From Stenocarpella maydis (Eukaryota > Ascomycota > Sordariomycetes > Diaporthales > Diaporthaceae): 64,000 bases of DNA. Position numbers and translations under genes: made by a program. The notes under the pieces were generated by a model. That model searched no databases and was not told the DNA's origin. It saw only the letters and a list, made by a program, of their open reading frames with translations. This document shows, one piece after another, positions 36,600 to 47,779 of this stretch. Every line of letters begins with the position of its first letter. The stretch's first letter is position 1. The stretch spans positions 1 to 64,000 of the forward strand of contig NQMI01000095.1 of the NCBI GenBank assembly GCA_002270565.1. The letters run 5' to 3'.

Positions 36600-37534
36600 A
36601 ATAACCACCCCTACCCGTAACCTTTTCTATAAGCTGGATGAAGTTGCTAATAATAAGACTATGGACCCCTGCATTCAGGAGCTAGTTAATGAGGTTGGAT
36701 AGCTGCGCCTCCTTATAGAAGGTTAAGCTTAATATAATGTGGAAGTTAAATAGCTTTAATAGGAAATTACTACCCTCTGAGTAGGAGCTAACATTATTAA
36801 TACCTTAATCCAAATGAATAAAGGAATATATTAAGCTCAACACTCCAGCCCCCTATAACAAAACTGCTAGATAACTTTAGGTATACCTAATGCAGGTTAG
36901 GGCCTATTAGTGCTTCCATGGGCTAGATATGCAGTCTAGTGGAAAGAGGGTTATATATATATTTTCTTTTTTTAAAGGATTAGCCTTAGCTTGGTTTGAA
37001 CCCTACCTGACTGACTTTATTAATGTGGAATCATTTGAAGCCTGCAAGCTTAAAATGCAGCGGATTTTTAGCAGCTATAAAGGCTATAAAGATGCCCTTA
37101 GGTCCCTATTTTAGGACCTGAATAAGGAACAATAGGCAGAAAGGGACCTAGTGAATTATAAGTAGTGCGGTTCGGTAATTAACTATGCGGTAGAATTCTA
37201 ATGAATTTGTGCTAAAATTAACTATACTAATAACGCAAAGAAATTTATATTCTACTATAGATTGAAGGATAAAGTAAAGGATGAACTTAGTAAAGTTATG
37301 GACCAACTTAATGATTTTGTATATCATATGGAAATAGCCATTTAGATTAATAATAGACTCTATAAATAACGCTTGAAAAAGAAAGAACAAACTTCTAAAT
37401 AAATCTTATTTCATAAGTATAAATTAAATATAGGAAAGAAGTATTAGAAATTAAGCACCTAGTAGGGATAGCATGTAGGACCTATGGAGCTAGATGTTGC
37501 CTAATGCAAGGATAAGAAAAATATTAAGTGCTAT
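36600..37534 (+). pseudogene. Gag of the chromovirus (5' part, broken)
   Basis: The frame around 36929-37400 reads ALAWFEPYLTDF, then blocks matching Ty3/gypsy Gag: NKEQ, RDLVNY, AKINYTNNAKKFIFYYRLKD, KVKDELSKV and INNRLYK. TAG/TAA codons interrupt it where Gln is usual. The sequence reaches the first Cys of the zinc knuckle at AAGTGCTAT and is then cut by the nested LTR element. Confidence 0.8.
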
Positions 37535-38462
37535 TGTTCCGGGGTCTAGGGGAACCGGCATGTTTCGGAATCCGGAGGAAAACCAGCCTTGGCATCCCCC
37601 CCCCCTCCAAGACTATAAGAAGGGGCCTTCCTGCGTTGCTTTTGAGAAATTTCTAGTCCTAGAGAATCAATCTTTTTATACCCTGTGAATTTATATCTGT
37701 CAGATATATACGTGTGTACTGTAAAACTATTTCTTGTGCCCTCTTTTTCTGCCTCTCCTTTTTGGCACCCTCTATTCCCCTCATAACTCTCCTATCGCGT
37801 CAGGGGCTCCTCTTCTTGTCTTCCACGCTCCTCTTGGGGTGGTTGCTTGATCAGGGCTCTGGCAGAACGTGTGCCTTTTTGTGTGTGTGGAGGTTTTGTC
37901 CTCTCGCTCCCTCCTCTGGGCCCGTTTTCAATAGGGCCTTTAAGGACCTAAAGAAGCCCTTAATAGTATCCATTATTAGGTCCCTATCTCGATTCCTTAG
38001 CAGGAAAAGCTACCTAAACCTAGATTTCCTATCTACTATTAGTAGCCTAATAGGGCACTTATTATAGAGCATAGGCTTAATAGAAAAGGTATCCCCTTCT
38101 AAAGAGTCTAATATANCTTGGCATCCCCCCCCCCTCCAAGACTATAAGAAGGGGCCTTCCTGCGTTGCTTTTGAGAAATTTCTAGTCCTAGAGAATCAAT
38201 CTTTTTATACCCTGTGAATTTGTATCTGTCTGATATATACGTGTGTACTGTGAAACTATTTCTTGTGCCCTCTTTTTCTGCCTCTCCTTTTTGGCACCCT
38301 CTATTCCCCTCATAACTCTCCTATCGCGTCAGGGGCTCCTCTTCTTGTCTTCCACGCTCCTCTTGGGGTGGTTGCTTGATCAGGGCTCTGGCAGAACGTG
38401 TGCCTTTTTGTGTGTGTGGAGGTTTTGTCCTCTCGCTCCCTCCTCTTTTGGGCCCGTTTTCA
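37535..38462. mobile_element. Nested LTR element inserted in the Gag zinc knuckle
   Basis: Two nearly identical direct repeats (37535-37930 and 38117-38462) flank a 185-bp internal piece. The left LTR starts TGTTCCGGGG and both end CCCGTTTTCA, giving canonical TG...CA ends. A 4-bp direct repeat CTAT lies immediately outside both ends (37531-37534 and 38463-38466). The right copy lacks its first ~53 bp beside a single N at 38116, so part of the element may be lost in assembly. The LTRs are not RIP-degraded and differ by only a few bases and a 3-bp indel, so insertion is much younger than the decay of the host element. The internal part codes for nothing recognisable; it could be a miniature (TRIM-like) element or a collapsed full-length one. 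Confidence 0.8.
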
Positions 38463-39780
38463 CTATAACTGCAATAAGATAGGACACTTTGCTTTAGAAT
38501 ATAGGGCTTTAAAGAAAAATAGGTATTAGAAGTTAATACCTAAAGGAATCTTATGAGCTAATAAAGCTACCTATTAAGCTAATATAGCTACTCATAATGC
38601 GCGAGGACTACCCAGGTCCAAACTATAATGGGAACTTACAAATAAGTACTGCATCTATGAAACAATTATATATAACTAATATTAGGTATACCCAGACTAA
38701 GACCCAGATAAAGGATGCAACTTCTATAACTTTAATAAAGAAGACCTTTATAATAGTCCATATTTCTTATAATATACTAAATCCTAGTACAAGAAATATT
38801 AGAAAGATAAGGTATGATAATAGCCTGTCCTACTAATGAAGAATCCCTAGGAGTCTAGAAAGGCATATATATCGCTCAATTAGACAGCTTGCTTTAATGA
38901 TAGCTATACTACTTACTGTAGTAATAAGGAAGCTACCAGATGATTTCCTAAGAATGCTTTAGGAAAGCAGGGAAGAACCCTAGTAATAGGAAATAAGAAG
39001 GAACTCCTGCAGATTGACCCTAGAATAGAAGGAAAACCTGTCTCTCAGACTATACTTGCGCTATAAACTTAGTAGAAAGAATTACAAGACTACTTAGGAT
39101 AAGCACCCCTTCTAGCCCTAAGAACTAATATTATAGCAATTATAACTGTAGGGAGACCTTTTAAAGAAACTATAGGATAACCTATTTAGGAATATAGAAG
39201 ACTAGGAGATGTAGGATGTATATATCTAATATATAATAAGCATAAAGATCTCTCCTGGGTATTATGTGTTTATGATGGGTGTAAGGAATATATAAGGGAG
39301 AAAACTAAGTATAACTAGTTTCCCTAATAATATTTAGGTAAGGATGTTAAATATATATATGAGTGTAATGATTTTAAGAACTAGCACCTGTACTAAAAAT
39401 ATGATAAGATAGGATGCGCTTTAATGAGGCTGGACTCCTATATACCCTTAGAATGCTTTTGGAACCCTAATGAATGGATAAATTATGATAAGCCAACCTG
39501 TAAGGTGCATATACTTAATAAGGCTTAAGATTGGCATCTATTAAGATAGTAGGGGCTGCTGCTTAAAACTCCAACAATAAAGGAATAGGATTATAGTATG
39601 TGGTAGCTAGTTGATGACCTGCAAGAATTATAAAATATTATAAAGTGAAATCTCGAGAGCATCGAGAAGGTCCTAGCTGCAGATAAATAGTTAAAAAACT
39701 AGGAGGGCTGTCTATAAAACCTCAGGCAGCAACCAACTATATTATGAGGTACTTGTGTATAACAATAAGCGACTATAGCT
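38463..39780 (+). pseudogene. Chromovirus zinc knuckle remainder and Gag-Pol linker
   Basis: Immediately right of the nested element the frame reads YNCNKIGHFALEY, the rest of a CCHC zinc knuckle (last Cys now Tyr, a TGT-to-TAT change). About 1.3 kb of AT-rich sequence with dispersed coding fragments follows before the protease. Confidence 0.65.
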
Positions 39781-42660
39781 ACCTAATGGTTTAGGTTGAG
39801 CTAGGAGTCTATACATGCTTAATACTAATTAATAGTAGAGCACAAGGGAATTTCGTTTCCCTAAAGGTAGTAAATAGATATTACCTACTATGATATAAGA
39901 AAAGGGAACCTTATAGACTTAATATAGTAAATGGAACTAAAGTATCTTATAGTAATAGAGTTATTAATATAGAGACTAATCCCCTTCTAGTTTGAATTTA
40001 TAACCATATGGAATTACTATTATTTAATATTATTAAAATAGTGAATTATTAGTTGATTTTGGGAATACCTTGGCTAAGAAAGAATAANNNNNNNNNNGAC
40101 TTAATACTATATTACTATAATATATATAATGGGACTATGAAATACTACTGAAACCTGGAATAATACCCTAATTTAAGCTTATCTATAGACTTAATAAAGA
40201 ATAACTTAAAGTACTTAGAGAATACCTTAATGAAAACCTCTAGAAGGGATTTATTAGGCTATTGTGATTACCAGTAGGATACCTAATCCTCTTTATATTA
40301 AAGAAGAATAGCAAGCTATAACTTTGCATTAATTACTAATAATTAAATAATATTATAATTAAGAACTAATACTCTCTCCTGCTTATTAAGGAACTATAGG
40401 ATTAACTTAGAGGAGCAAAATGGTTTATAGTACTTAATTTGAAGTATGGATATAACCTTATTTGGATAAAAGAAGGAGAAGAATGGAAGATAGCATTTAG
40501 GATATACTATGAATATTATAAGATGATGGTTATGCCTTTTGGATTGACTAATATACTTATATCATTTTATGAAATAATTAACTAAGTCCTAAGTAAATAC
40601 CTTAATATCTTTATTATTACCTACTTAGATGATATTCTTATCTTCTTGAAAAACCTTGATGATTATAAGAAATATATTAAAAAGGTTCTGTAAAAACTTT
40701 AGGATGCTAATCTCCTAGTAGAATTAGAAAAATGCAACTAGCATATACAAAAAGTTGACTACCTTAGGTATATAATTAAATTAGGGAAAATTAAGATGCA
40801 AGAAGGAAAAGTTAAAGTAATTAAGGAATAGCTAACCCCTGGAAATATTAAGGACATTAGGGTATTCCTTAGATATGCTAACTTTTATTAATAGTTCATT
40901 ATATAGTATAGCAATATTGTGAAACTATTAATAGACCTTATTAAGAAGGATTATGCCTTTAGATGGATAGATGCTAAATAACGAGCTTTCTAGATACTCA
41001 AAGATAAGGTTATAGAAGACCCTATACTTAAGGAAGCAGACCTAGAGAAGGAATTCGAAATCCATATAGACGCCTTAGATAATGCTACAGGCGGAGAACT
41101 TACTTAAAAAGATAATTAAGGAAGGATATACATTATTGTAAACATTAATAAGAAGTTTAATAAACTAGAAACCCAATATACTATGCTAGATAAAGAATTT
41201 ATAGCTATAGTATATGCATTCTAGGAATACTAGCACTACCTTATAGGAGCTAAAAAGTAGATTAAACTCTATACAGATTATAAGAACCTTATAACCTTTA
41301 TAATAACCAAAACTCTTAATAAATAATTAGTTAGATATATAGAGTTCTTATTATAATTTAATATTAAGGTTATTTATGTGGATGGAGTTCAAAATGTAAG
41401 GGCAGATTCGCTAAGTTAAAGACCCAACTATCAGGATAAGGATTCACTTATGAAATGGATAGTATTTAGAACCTAAGAAGACGGAAGCCTCATTCTCAAT
41501 TGTAAGCTTAACGCTATAATTAGAGTTAACTTCCAAACTAGAAAAACCCCTACCGATCCAAAGGAATAAGATAAGTTGATTATAGAAATATATAAAGCAC
41601 CAGTATATAGTTACTAAGGTGTTGCAGTAATAATTAAAAGGATTTAGCGGAATTACTAGATCTCTAACCTTAAAAAGAAGGTTTAAGATGTTATTGGCAA
41701 ATGTAACTCTTGCAATAAAAACAAGGCCTCTAGATACAAACCATATGGATTATTGAAACCCGTATTGATACCTACAGCCATATGGTTATCTATCAGCCTG
41801 GACTTTATCATTAAGCTACCTCTCTTATGAGAACCCTTAACTGGAGTATGGTATAATAGTATTCTGGTAGTGGTTTATAGATTAAGCAAGTACGCATACT
41901 TTATACCATATAAGGAAGCCAGCACTATAGAAGAACTTGCATATATGTTCTTGTGAATTATTATGAGTAATTACGGAATGCTATATAAAATCATCTTAGA
42001 TAGAGATAAGCTCTTTATATTAAACTTTTGGAAGTTACTAATGAAGTAACTTGGAGTAAGGTATAAGCTCTTAATAATAGCATATCTATAAATAGATGGA
42101 TAAATAGAATAAATCAACTAGATTATAGAATAATACCTCTAATACTATATTAAGTAATTACAGGATAATTGGGTTGAACTGCTACCATTAGTACAGTTTG
42201 CCTATAACACCGCAACCACCAGCACAACTAAGCAGTCACCTTTCTTTATACTCTATAGATACAAACCTTAGGCATACTATGAATTACTATCAGATAATAC
42301 TCTAGTGGAATTAGCAGAATAAAAAGCAATATAAATTAGATAAATCTAGAAGAATATCTAAGTAGAACTTTCTTTTGTATAAGAATAAATATTAAAATAT
42401 ATAAATTAAAAAAGAATTAAGGGATTAATTCTTAAGGAGGGAGATAAGATTTATCTCCTTTGCTGAAACATTAAAACTAAGTAACCTAATGAAAAGCTCG
42501 ACTATAAGAAAATCAGCCCCTTTGAAATTTCAAGAAAACTTTCGGATACTAACTATAAACTCTTACTACCTAAAGGAATAAAATAACACCTAGTCTTTTA
42601 TATCTCACTCTTGAAACTAGTATATAAAAATGCGAAACTTAAAACATAGATTGAAACCCT
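39781..42660 (+). pseudogene. Pol of the chromovirus (PR-RT-RH-IN), RIP-inactivated
   Basis: The protease region near 39825 reads LINSRAQGNF where D-S/T-G-A is expected: the catalytic Asp is now Asn and the Gly is Arg, both G-to-A changes. Reverse transcriptase (about 40190-40800) shows GYNLIWIKEGEEWKIAFR, MPFGLTN and the active-site YLDDILIF. RNase H follows (about 41060-41410) with IHIDALDNATGG, LDKEFIAIVYAF and ADSLS. Integrase (about 41600-42400) has the CNSCNKNK zinc-binding pair, LDFIIKLPL, RLSKYAYFIPYKEA and ILDRDK. Stops interrupt all domains and there is a 10-N gap at 40088-40097. Confidence 0.85.
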
Positions 42661-42786
42661 TAATGAATATAATAAGGAATATAAAGTGGAGAATATTATG
42701 GACTTAAGATAGTACTAAGGGATAATAGAGTACCTTATTAAGTGGAAAGGCTATAACTCTAGCGAAAATATATAGGAATTGGCCTA
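42660..42786 (+). pseudogene. Chromodomain at the end of the chromovirus Pol
   Basis: The frame reads EYKVENIMD, then IIEYLIKWKGYNSSEN followed by TAG and ELAYV. This matches the C-terminal chromodomain of fungal chromoviruses (pattern YxVExIxxHR..EYLVKWKGY..E..TWEP), which directs integration to heterochromatin. The Trp codon of TWEP appears as TAG. The sequence is cut a few codons later by the LTR at 42787. Confidence 0.75.
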
Positions 42787-43363
42787 TGTTAAACGGAACC
42801 GCTCAGCAAGGAGTTACCCTAGACTTCGTGCAAGGAGTTACCCTAGACTTTTTAGCAAGGAGTTACCCTAGACTTGCGAGTCAGGCGATTTTCGCTAAGT
42901 ACGCCCAGTGCGTGCGTGACATAAGATGAGTTTGGTGGCCGTGAGTCGATTATTTTGGCCTGCATTTGCACCTTAATTTAGACCTCTGCATTACCCTTAT
43001 TTCTTACCCAAAAAGTATATAACTTAGTGTATTAGATAGCTTGATTTCTGAAGTTTATATGTACTTAATTTGGGTATTGCTAGGGCTATGGTTGGCTGGT
43101 TGCTTGGAACCAAAGATGGTGTGTTGGAAGGGCGAATTTTCCGGCATTTGCAAATTTGCACCAGAGCCTACCGCAGCGTGCCCAGGGGTGAGACGACGTC
43201 GGAGGGTATATAAGGAGGGCTTACAGAAGCCCAACTTAATTCAATACAAAGTTGTCCAGACCATTGTCAATCGTCCCAATTCGCCTCAGAGCACCATACT
43301 GCGACCCTGCCGAAACACACACACGCTGAACTGAATGCTATTCTATAGCACAAATTCATCAGA
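42787..43363 (+). repeat. LTR, copy A (third LTR family)
   Basis: 577 bp, nearly identical to the block at 56113-56735 from TGTTAAACGGAACC to TTCATCAGA. It contains about three copies of a 24-bp direct repeat with core AAGGAGTTACCCTAGACTT, a TATATAAGG promoter-like motif and a downstream C/A-rich stretch. A single N at 43369 follows just beyond the right end and no matching target duplication is seen, so it may be one LTR of a larger element lost at the gap, or a solo LTR. Confidence 0.75.
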
Positions 43364-43370
43364 ATTACNG

Positions 43371-43910
43371 CGTGCGAGATATGCTGGCCCACTCCGCTTG
43401 CGGCGTAGCGTTCTGCTTATCCCCGTGCCTCTGCAGCCCCTGGCTGACTAAGCAACCCAAGCACGCTCCACGCCCAATATCAACCACGCTTCTTCATTAT
43501 CAACACCATAGAAACCGCTAAACGATATGAATTGACTGTTTTAAAGCAACTTGGTGATAGATTCAGTCTGTTCTGAAGGCGTCCTCTTGTTGTTTCTAGG
43601 GGGGAACCCCCTAGGACCCCCTGCCTGCGGCGCTGAGCCTGCGGCGCCTCACCACGCCCCCTTCCGGCCCACGCCCCCTTCCGGCCCGCGCCTTCCTCTT
43701 CAACAACGGACCACGATTTTCAACGACATGTCTTCTTAACAATTTCCTCTCGGCTAAATACTTTCAGAGGTACATCGTCATTGACCAATCCAGACTCGAG
43801 GATTCTGAACAGACCAATCCAGACTCAGATAACTTTCGGGTGATTACGCTGGGTAAGAACGCTACGCGGGCCGCATATCTCATACGCTTCGCATGCTCGA
43901 TACACATCCC
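43371..43910. repeat. Possible MITE-like unit with imperfect inverted ends
   Basis: The left end carries GAGATATGC-TGGCCC and, after a 12-bp difference, GCGTAGCGTTCT. The right end carries the same two blocks inverted (43850-43890). Between them lie a frame reading ETAKRYELTVLKQLGD, suggestive of a transposase N-terminus, and a GC-rich block with a 17-bp direct repeat of the ACGCCCCCTTCCGGCCC type at about 43656-43690. The left boundary touches an N, so the true end is unknown. Confidence 0.35.
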
Positions 43911-44310
43911 GCTCCGCTGAATAATATAATAAAATAATAATACGTTTTTGGAGATTTTAAATTAATATTAGAAATAAATTATTTTATTAATTCATAAAAC
44001 TGATTTAATTAAATAAATTTAATAATTTATATGAATTATAAAATTTAAGAACTACAAAAATGTTATATAATATAATTAATAATAAAACAGCGTATTAAAT
44101 TATGAAGTGGCTATAATAGATAATAAAAATTAAAAATATAGTGTAGCTGAAGGCTGATGCAGTATAAATTGACTGTGATTTCTCAACTACTGCTGCCGCT
44201 GAATGGTTGGGACATACCTGTCTTGTGCTTCCCGTTTGCGGCCCCAGCTTCTATAAATGGTCTATTCTAAGGTTTATATTCTCGTGATAACGAGTATGCT
44301 AGAAAAACTT
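43911..44310. other. AT-rich DNA at the right edge of the central island
   Basis: Extremely AT-rich from 43920 to 44160, then normal composition up to the kinase C-terminal half. No gene or terminal repeat recognised. Confidence 0.5.
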
Positions 44311-45321
44311 TACTAATAAACTCCCTAGGACATTTACTCATGCTGCGCGCTATCAGATTGCTCAACAGGTAGCTCGTGGTATTGCTTTCCAACATGAACG
44401 TGGTGTTGCGCACACAGGTTAGAGTTGTATATCTCTTGGAATTATCCAAATAGTCACTAATTATAGTCACAGATCTTACTCCTTCGAACATTGTCTTCAG
44501 TCTCCCCGGAATCCAATCCATGTCGCCAGAAACAGTTCGCCAGTTGCTAGGCCCTAAGGTCAAAGAAAAGCTCAAACTCCACAACGGCTCTTACTCCTCG
44601 CACAGCCCCAAGAGGATTGTCAGGAATCCTGACTTCTCGGGTTTCAATATTGGGATCTCATCTGCTGCAGTCATGATCATCGACTTTGGCGAAGCAATAC
44701 TATTAGATCGCCCTCACACTCGTACTGGGCTCGGCGTTCTAATAATATTATTTCCACCCGAGGTCTTGTTTGGGCATCTACCTTCAGCTAACAGCGATAT
44801 ATGGGAGTTGGCTTGCTTATTCTGCGAGATATTCTATGGCAGGCCTCTGTTTCCATTATACTTTCCGATCTTCGAGATGCTCATCGGACAAATAGTCCAT
44901 TTTGTGGGCTTGCTACCACAAAGCTGGCGGGGCCACTTCAGCGCGGAGAAGTACGGCTATATGGAAGGGTGGAACGGTATATGCCACACTGGAAGGTGCG
45001 CATTACTGGTTTGTAGCAAACCCAGAAGATCAAAGGGGAAGCTTGAGAGAGGAACTCTCCAGGGCTGCCGCCAGAGTGGAGCTCACGACCGAGCAGCAGG
45101 AGTTCATTACGTCTCTGCTACAAGAGATGCTGGCTTGTGTACCAGAAGTACGGCTTTCAGCTCTCAACGTGTCACGTCGCATAGAGTCTGCTGCGCCGTT
45201 ATTTGGCGGTGAGGTGGCTGAGCACCCTGAACAGATTCCGGTGCGCCCATATGGCGCACGACCACGACCACCCCCACCCCCACCGCCGCCCCCAGAATCT
45301 GATGACTCGGACAGTGAATAG
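44311..45321 (+). pseudogene. SRPK-like protein kinase, C-terminal half
   Basis: The first recognisable coding is TFTHAARYQIAQQVARGIAF, then HERGVAHT. A 55-nt intron (GTTAGA donor, CACTAAT branch point, TCACAG acceptor; 44418-44472) joins it to DLTPSNIVF, completing the catalytic loop as H-T-D-L-x-P-x-N. The Mg-binding DFG follows (MIIDFGEA), then FPPEVLFG (APE region) and SDIWELACLFCEIFYGRPLF (subdomain IX). The frame then changes. A 40-nt intron with GTATAT donor and TTTGTAG acceptor (44977-45016) would keep it open, but it is short and a frameshift is equally possible. The rest reads FITSLLQEMLACVPEVRLSA (subdomain XI) and ends in a Pro run and DDSDSE. It begins where the N-terminal half at 34265-34735 stops, but on the opposite strand; the hinge is missing. 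Confidence 0.7.
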
Positions 45322-46764
45322 TCTACACTCAAAACAGCTGTACTCTTGCAGCGCGATTGGATTCGGCTATCTTCCAGGATTAGAATATTCAGAACTTGAC
45401 ACAATTTCAAAAACGGTTATCCATTTTCAGGTTCATGGCGTGGGTAACTACCAGTTGACGCGGCTGAACAACTTAATCCCAAGCAATCTACTAGTATCAC
45501 CCCGCTGATGAAGAGGACGCTGAGCAGCACTGCCAAGAATGATAGTTCTCATAGTACCTGTCTGTAAAGGGGACCGACTGTCTCGTTACATACCTACAGA
45601 GCGAGGTCCAACTTGACCTGCAACTTAGGCCGCCATCAAGCGTGATCATACTACAATAATAATTATAACCTCCGTCACTTTAAGAATATACATAGTCCCA
45701 TAAGAATCCTTCTCAAAAACCATGATTGTGCAGTTCCTCAATGCTCCAGATGTCTCTACCTGGCCCTCTACCCCTACCGGTCTCGACAGGACCACAAGCT
45801 GGGTGGGATGAAGGCGCCGAGATATACGACGTCAAGTCCTCCACAGTCACAAAGCTGCCAATTTCTGCAAAGAAGACAGGTGCATAAATTATACGAGAAA
45901 ACTGTCGGTATATGCAAAAACAACTGTTGCAAAGATTATACCGGTGTCGAGACCGCAGCACGATCGCTGGGCATGAGGTTGATAACAAGAATTCTGTCTA
46001 TAGGTCTGACATCTGGATGACAGGTAGAACTTCCTCAATATGCCGTAGTCCCACATACGAGGCTGCTAGTGTTTCTCTGTGCCCAACTCTGCAGAAATTA
46101 TATCTGATGACGAGAAGGCTGATTTGATGGTTGAATCTATTGAGGGTGCCTTGAGCGATGAGTCGGCTACATACAGTCATACTTAAGCGTGACGAACTAT
46201 TTAGGGGACCACTTAGTGCAACAGCAATGAAGTTTCGGGGGTACTTCAACTTGGGTTTTCGATATACGTTGGCAGTATATCGAATACAAAGAACAGCCGT
46301 TGTAATTGCCTGACCTTGAGTCATAGACTCTGGGCGACTCCCGAGGTCAGGACGGTTCTCTTGGAGAGGATCGTCCAGGTGTGATGGCTTATGAGAGATG
46401 GTGATCATCGTGACGACTATGCGGCCGAGAATATCATATAACCATTAACATTTATAATAGGCTTCGATCTAAATCTCTTTCGATTCCCAGTGCTCCACGC
46501 TAGGAGCCTTCCTTCGAGCTTGCTGAGTGTGCGAGAGTAATTATTCTCTATTGCCACGTTTTTTATCGTAGATCCCATCTCAGCCGCTCGGAGTGGGGTG
46601 CAACGGCATGGATCTAAAATATATATATATATATATATTTATTGGAGGTCGACACTCCCTTTCCGCTGCCGGTACTACAATATACATAGAAACGGATCCC
46701 AGTATGTATTGCTGAGATGGTTTCATTCTGGTTGTATCTGTCTATTGTCTATGAGAGTAGTTTT
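45322..46764. other. Intergenic, possibly decayed coding sequence
   Basis: Moderately AT-rich. Minus-strand frames of 91 and 136 codons (45713-45988 and 45998-46408) show no domain I can name. An (AT)n microsatellite lies at 46619-46639. The right end is the 3' flank of the aldolase gene. Confidence 0.4.
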
Positions 46765-47779
46765 CTAGAAGCTCCGTACCTTGATCCCGTTTTCGGTCTG
46801 AGAGAGGGGCTCTACCACACTCGATATCCACTCATGCTTCTTCGCGTCTTCAAACTTGGGATACGGTTTCCTGCAGTGCCAGCTACCGGCAGGGTAGCCT
46901 AGAATCTTTGCGACCACCCACTTTGTGCCGTTGATGCCGCCCTTGCCAAAGCCCCACTCCATCTTTGCCAGCTCAATCTGGGCCGCCTCTGCCTCCTTGA
47001 CCTTTCCGGCCTTGAATAAATCGTAGATATTTGTGCACACCTTGGGGTACAGGTTCGCAACGCCAGTGATGACGCCGGTACCCCCCACAGACAGCGCGGG
47101 AACAAGCCAGTCGCTCTGGCCAGCGAGCGCGCAGAACTCGGAGGGCTCGTAGCTCGCCCTGACCCTGGCCACCTTGGCGATGCCGCCGCAGGTGAGCTTC
47201 ACGCCTACGATGTTGGGGTGGCGGCCGAGGCGCTCCAGCATGTCCGAGTTCACGTCGAGGCCCGCGACGACCCCGGGGAAGTTGTAGATGAGCACGGGCA
47301 CGGGGCTTGCGCTGGCCAGCTCCTCGAAGAAGCCCACGATGGCCTCCTCGTTCATGGCGAAGTGGAAGTAGCTGGGCACGAGGGCGAGGACAAAGTCGGC
47401 GCCCGCCTCCCTGGCGCGGTGCGTCTCGGCGATGACCTCGCGCGTGGACTGGCCCGAGGTGCCCATGGTGATGGGCAGGTCCGCGCGGCCGAGGGAGGTG
47501 GCGACCTCGCGGGTCAGCCTCACGAGCCTGGCCTTCTCCTCCTGTGTGAGGACGACGGACTCGCCGTTGGTCCCTGCTATCACGACTTCCGGAAGCCCCA
47601 TGTCAGCAGCTGCATGAAGACCACTGGGACGTATGCATACCTCCGTCGAGCCCAGAACTTATCAGAAACTCGATATGCTTCTTCTGCAGGTCCCAGTCGA
47701 GCTCTTGGTTGGCATCGTCCTTGAACCATGTTAGGCTGGGCACATGGATTCCCGGAGGGAACGCTCTTGGAGCTCCCAT
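46765..47779 (-). CDS. DapA/NAL-family class I aldolase (sugar-acid type)
   Basis: Two exons (47779-47641 and 47585-46765) join across a 55-nt intron (GTATGC donor, GCTGAC branch point, GGAAG acceptor) to give 319 residues, the usual length. Family signatures are AGTNGES (about 50-56, the G-T-T/N-G-E motif), YNFPG with the catalytic Tyr at about 147, and GVKLTCGG with the Schiff-base Lys at about 176. The YNFPGVVAGLD and NIVGVKLTCG stretches resemble the fungal L-threo-3-deoxy-hexulosonate aldolase of D-galacturonate catabolism (LGA1/GaaC) and 4-hydroxy-2-oxoglutarate aldolases more than lysine-pathway enzymes. A retro-aldol reaction releasing pyruvate from a 2-keto-3-deoxy acid is therefore likely, the exact substrate unknown. 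The divergent transporter next door supports a catabolic role. Confidence 0.85.

Larger units (their letters stand above)
36059..42786 (+). mobile_element. RIP-decayed Ty3/gypsy chromovirus
   Basis: A long plus-strand unit with the domain order of a chromodomain-bearing Ty3/gypsy retrotransposon: Gag, zinc knuckle, aspartic protease, reverse transcriptase, RNase H, integrase with HHCC-type zinc site and a C-terminal chromodomain. Every domain is crossed by TAA/TAG codons where Gln or Trp is expected, together with G-to-A and C-to-T replacements in CpA/TpG contexts, the RIP signature. The GC-balanced block at 36059-36300 starting TGTTATGAGCC is a candidate 5' LTR. The 3' LTR is missing because an LTR of another family and a sequence gap follow the chromodomain. 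A younger LTR element sits at 37535-38462 and a 10-N gap at 40088-40097. The element is inactive. Confidence 0.85.

Noticed and set aside
42787..43363. 3' LTR of the chromovirus
   Set aside because: It is nearly identical to the solo LTR at 56113-56735, is far less RIP-damaged than the chromovirus and does not match the candidate 5' LTR at 36059, so it belongs to another family.
45713..46408. Possible cytochrome P450 or other enzyme remnant
   Set aside because: A weak impression from one proline/lysine-rich stretch; no heme-binding Cys motif, ExxR or other signature in either frame.
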